Assembly: GCA_031264875.1 (NCBI GenBank) | Contig: JAISDK010000029.1 | Coordinates: 1-5,921, forward strand | Length of the DNA: 5,921 nt | From: Prevotellaceae bacterium | Lineage (GTDB): Bacteria > Bacteroidota > Bacteroidia > Bacteroidales > UBA932 | Direction: 5' to 3' | In this document: one piece after another, positions 4,046 through 5,921 of the stretch | Position numbering within the stretch: position 1 is the first letter of the stretch | Layout of the letters: each line of letters begins with the position of its first letter | Made by a program: the position numbers and the translations under genes | The notes under the pieces: generated by a model | What the model was told of the DNA's origin: nothing | Databases searched by the model: none | Seen by the model: the letters and a program-made list of their open reading frames with translations, nothing else

Positions 4046-5233
4046 ATGAAAATAAAATCGTATTTAAATGTTTTGTTTTTGGCTGGAATCTGCATGATGT
4101 CAGCCATGAATGTATCGGCACAGTCCGAAAAGAAATCAGCCGTTCAAATCTCCTTTTTTCCGCCGATGAGTACCCACGGAACTGATGCGGCACAGTACAC
4201 CAATGTTTTTTCGTTTAACATATTAGCCGGCGTTTCCAAAAACGAAACGGCGTTTACCTTCGGAAGCCTTGCCAACATTATCGGCAACAATTCGAATGGA
4301 TTGCAGTTTGCTGGCTTATACAACGGCGTTGGCAATGAAGGTCGGGGAATATTGTTTTCGGGATTGCTGAACATGGTTGGAAACAGTTACAGAGGATTGC
4401 AGTTTGCCGGCCTGTCAAATATGACCAACAGGATGAACGGTATGCAGTTTGCCGGATTGACAAACCTTGCCGGCGATGTGAACGGTTTTCAGTTTGCCGG
4501 ATTGCTGAACGCTGCCAAAAATGTATCGGGCGCACAGTTTGTCGGATTGGCAAATGCTGCCGGCGATGTGAGCGGCTTTCAGTTTGCCGGATTGATGAAC
4601 ATTGCCAAAAATGTATCGAGCGTACAGTTTGCCGGATTAATCAATATCGCCAAAAACGTATCGGGCTTACAGTTTGCCGGATTAATCAATATCGCCAAAA
4701 GCGTATCGGGCTTGCAGTTCGCCGGATTAATCAATGTTGCCGAAAGCAGCAATTGTCCTGTAGGATTGATCAACCTGATCAGGAACGGCGAAAAGAGCGT
4801 TTCCCTTACTTACAGCGAGATTGGCAGTACGATAGTCGCCTTCCGGTCGGGCGGGAAATACACGTATGGCATTGTCGGACTCGGCTACAATTTCAAAACC
4901 AAAGGAAAGGCGATGGTCTCTACAGGCGGTTTAGGAGCGCATATCAACTGTACGCCATGGCTTAGAATTAATAACGAACTGAGCTGTGAAACTGTAGGAA
5001 GCTTCTCAAACTCAAAGACAACAACGTTCAGAACCGGTTATGCCCTTATGCCGGCTTTCAAGGCAGGCAAGCGCTTTGAAATCTTTGCCGGCCCAACCGT
5101 GAATTATTTGCAGACGGACGACTTGAACAACGCAAATATGTTTCCGGGAAATTCCCTCTGGGAGGACTGGAGCGTATCAAAACTGCAACAGGTTTATATC
5201 GGCTATCAGTTTGGAGTACAGTTTATACTGTAA
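4046..5233 (+). CDS. LA_2272-type surface repeat protein with a beta-barrel-like C-terminus
   Basis: A 395-residue predicted exported protein. The N-terminus is a signal peptide (MKIK, hydrophobic core, cleavage probably after VSA at 25). The cysteine at 16 lies in AGIC, a poor lipobox, so a lipid anchor is unlikely. Residues 84-246 hold about eleven copies of a 15-residue repeat, consensus V-S-G-x-Q-F-A-G-L-x-N-x-A-K/G-N/D, with one extra residue in the second copy. The regular G, F, L and N spacing suggests a solenoid or stacked beta structure. Residues about 250-395 alternate polar and hydrophobic residues, are glycine- and aromatic-rich, and end VQFIL, as outer-membrane or barrel proteins do. 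The repeat resembles LA_2272 family surface-repeat proteins; the biochemical function is unknown. I prefer the ATG at 4046 over the in-frame GTG at 4034, which lies only about 7 nt from the predicted transcript start. The gene has its own promoter and probably its own terminator. Confidence 0.85.
   Translation: MKIKSYLNVLFLAGICMMSAMNVSAQSEKKSAVQISFFPPMSTHGTDAAQYTNVFSFNILAGVSKNETAFTFGSLANIIGNNSNGLQFAGLYNGVGNEGRGILFSGLLNMVGNSYRGLQFAGLSNMTNRMNGMQFAGLTNLAGDVNGFQFAGLLNAAKNVSGAQFVGLANAAGDVSGFQFAGLMNIAKNVSSVQFAGLINIAKNVSGLQFAGLINIAKSVSGLQFAGLINVAESSNCPVGLINLIRNGEKSVSLTYSEIGSTIVAFRSGGKYTYGIVGLGYNFKTKGKAMVSTGGLGAHINCTPWLRINNELSCETVGSFSNSKTTTFRTGYALMPAFKAGKRFEIFAGPTVNYLQTDDLNNANMFPGNSLWEDWSVSKLQQVYIGYQFGVQFIL
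4295..4783 (+). repeat. 45-bp coding tandem repeats
   Basis: These bases encode the 15-residue repeats of the 4046 gene. Units at 4613-4657 and 4658-4702 differ at only three of 45 bases; the next unit (4703-4747) differs from its neighbour at five. Earlier units are more diverged. The alternation of A-G-D and A-K-N endings, with FQF openings in units at 4478-4522 and 4568-4612, suggests that a two-unit (90-bp) block was duplicated. Confidence 0.9.
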
Positions 5234-5260
5234 TCCGTTTCGGTTAAGTACTTTTTTTGT

Positions 5261-5293
5261 GCCGGGATGTGTACTGGAATTGCATGTCCCGGC
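5261..5293 (+). terminator. Hairpin after the surface-repeat gene, probable terminator
   Basis: gccggga (5261-5267) pairs with tcccggc (5287-5293). The stem continues to 13 pairs through three T-G or G-T pairs that are wobbles in plus-strand RNA but mismatches in minus-strand RNA, with a 7-nt loop. It begins 28 bp past the stop codon. The U-tract after it is weak (tctt), while a run of seven T precedes it, so efficiency is uncertain. Confidence 0.55.
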
Positions 5294-5363
5294 TCTTGCG
5301 TATGCGCCGGAGACGCTATTACTTCATATCATATAACAACTGGCCAATGTACCAATTTCGTGT

Positions 5364-5396
5364 TTTGATGATTTTTTTTCATTGCTTGTATATTGA
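5364..5396 (+). promoter_or_regulatory. Possible weak promoter for the glycosidase gene
   Basis: TTTG (5364-5367), a 21-bp spacer and TATATTGA (5389-5396) match TAnnTTTG at all but the last two defined bases. The surrounding 5295-5478 is AT-rich with no gene. AT-rich sequence makes chance matches likely, so this is only a candidate. Confidence 0.3.
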
Positions 5397-5478
5397 TTTT
5401 ATTTTTAACTTCGCCGCCGTAAAAATGCTGTTTTTATTATATAACTTGTAAGAATTTCAATTTAATAAATAATAAAAC

Positions 5479-5921
5479 ATGATAAGAATAAATATTGTTA
5501 TGATTATGCTGACAGTCGGACTGCTGACTTATGGACTGTCATGCTGCACATCGATGAACAGCGGCGGAGAGCTTGCATTACTGGAAAAAGGATTTAAAAA
5601 TCCGCCATTAAGCGCGCGTGCCGGTGTATATTGGTATTTTATGGACGGCAATTTCTCGAAAGAAGGCGTCACGAAAGATTTGGAGGCGATGAAGCAGGCA
5701 GGCATCGGGCATGTGCTGTTTCTGGAAGTAAACCTGTCTGTTCCGCGCGGAAAGGTTGATTTCCTGAGTGAAGAATGGCAGGATCTGTTTGCTTTCACGG
5801 TACATGAATGTGAACGGCTTGAAATCGGCATCTCGCTTGGCATCGGTCCCGGATGGAATGGCAGCGGCGGACCCTGGGTGAAGGGCGAAGAATCGATGCA
5901 GCATCTGGTACATGCTTCTGT
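5479..5921 (+). CDS. GH106-like glycoside hydrolase lipoprotein, N-terminal part
   Basis: The first 147 codons of a gene that continues beyond the window. The start has a charged MIR, a hydrophobic core and LSCC (20-23), a plausible lipobox with the lipidated cysteine at 22 or 23, so the enzyme is probably anchored in the envelope. The mature part opens with N-P-P-L-S-A-R-A-G-V-Y-W-Y-F-M-D-G (41-57). It continues with KDLEAMKQAGIG (66-77), LEVN (82-85), P-R-G (89-91), and GPGWNGSGGPWVK (123-135). This is the N-terminal catalytic-domain pattern of large alpha-L-rhamnosidase-like (GH106 and relatives) enzymes of Bacteroidota, usually about 900-1,100 residues. The catalytic acids are not in the window, so substrate specificity cannot be judged. 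The ATG at 5479 is preceded by A/T-rich sequence without Shine-Dalgarno; later ATGs at 5500 and 5506 would shorten the signal peptide. Its gene order fits a glycan-use locus lying downstream, but this is not seen. Confidence 0.88.
   Translation, partial: MIRINIVMIMLTVGLLTYGLSCCTSMNSGGELALLEKGFKNPPLSARAGVYWYFMDGNFSKEGVTKDLEAMKQAGIGHVLFLEVNLSVPRGKVDFLSEEWQDLFAFTVHECERLEIGISLGIGPGWNGSGGPWVKGEESMQHLVHAS

Noticed and set aside
4034..4048. GTG at 4034 as start of the surface-repeat gene
   Set aside because: It would leave a leader of only about 7 nt after the predicted transcript start and adds four residues before a signal peptide that already starts well at the ATG at 4046.
4144..4965. Minus-strand and alternate-frame ORFs within the surface-repeat gene
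   Set aside because: Their own repeats simply mirror the 45-bp coding repeat in other frames; the plus-strand frame has the signal peptide, promoter and conserved pattern.
5257..5451. Plus-strand 64-codon ORF between the surface-repeat gene and the glycosidase
   Set aside because: It begins with TTG in a T-run, spans the terminator hairpin and AT-rich promoter region, and its composition is not protein-like.
5529..5913. Minus-strand ORFs opposite the glycosidase
   Set aside because: Shadows of the GH106-like frame, which has a lipoprotein signal and family motifs.

Overview
The window looks like chromosomal DNA from a member of the Bacteroidota, probably of the order Bacteroidales. Three things point there: promoters of the TTTG-N19-21-TAnnTTTG type, starts without a Shine-Dalgarno sequence, and the gene content (RF3, a two-domain DUF1573 exported protein, an LA_2272-type surface-repeat protein and a GH106-like lipoprotein glycosidase). 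The species cannot be named from the sequence.

Layout. Positions 1-768 hold no credible protein gene. They are a dense nest of palindromic repeats: two identical 94-bp copies (16-109 and 571-664), a hairpin (110-137), six 15-bp palindromes at an exact 23-bp period (147-276), a 286-bp fold-back element (288-573) and a 66-bp near-palindrome (667-732). The last lies just past the prfC stop and folds better as minus-strand RNA. Positions 769-3452 carry two minus-strand genes, DUF1573 then prfC, 41 bp apart and probably co-transcribed. Their likely promoter is at 3650-3682, which implies a leader of about 190 nt holding two hairpins.

Positions 3453-4045 are the divergent intergenic region. After the leader and promoter come a third copy of an 18-bp repeat also present in the fold-back element, a second palindromic doublet (3773-3851) and a hairpin overlapping 20-bp direct repeats. 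The latter sit immediately upstream of an excellent Bacteroidota promoter (3990-4020). That promoter drives a plus-strand exported protein with about eleven 15-residue repeats (4046-5233), followed by a hairpin that is probably a terminator. A plus-strand glycosidase lipoprotein begins at 5479 and runs off the window.

How the genes relate. RF3 is a housekeeping translation factor. The DUF1573 and repeat proteins are predicted to be exported, and the glycosidase would act on rhamnose-containing or similar glycans at the cell envelope. No shared pathway is evident. The most unusual content is the family of intergenic palindromic elements. They share a common design (paired hairpins in inverted orientation) and short motifs, but no transposase or RAYT gene is visible here to explain them.
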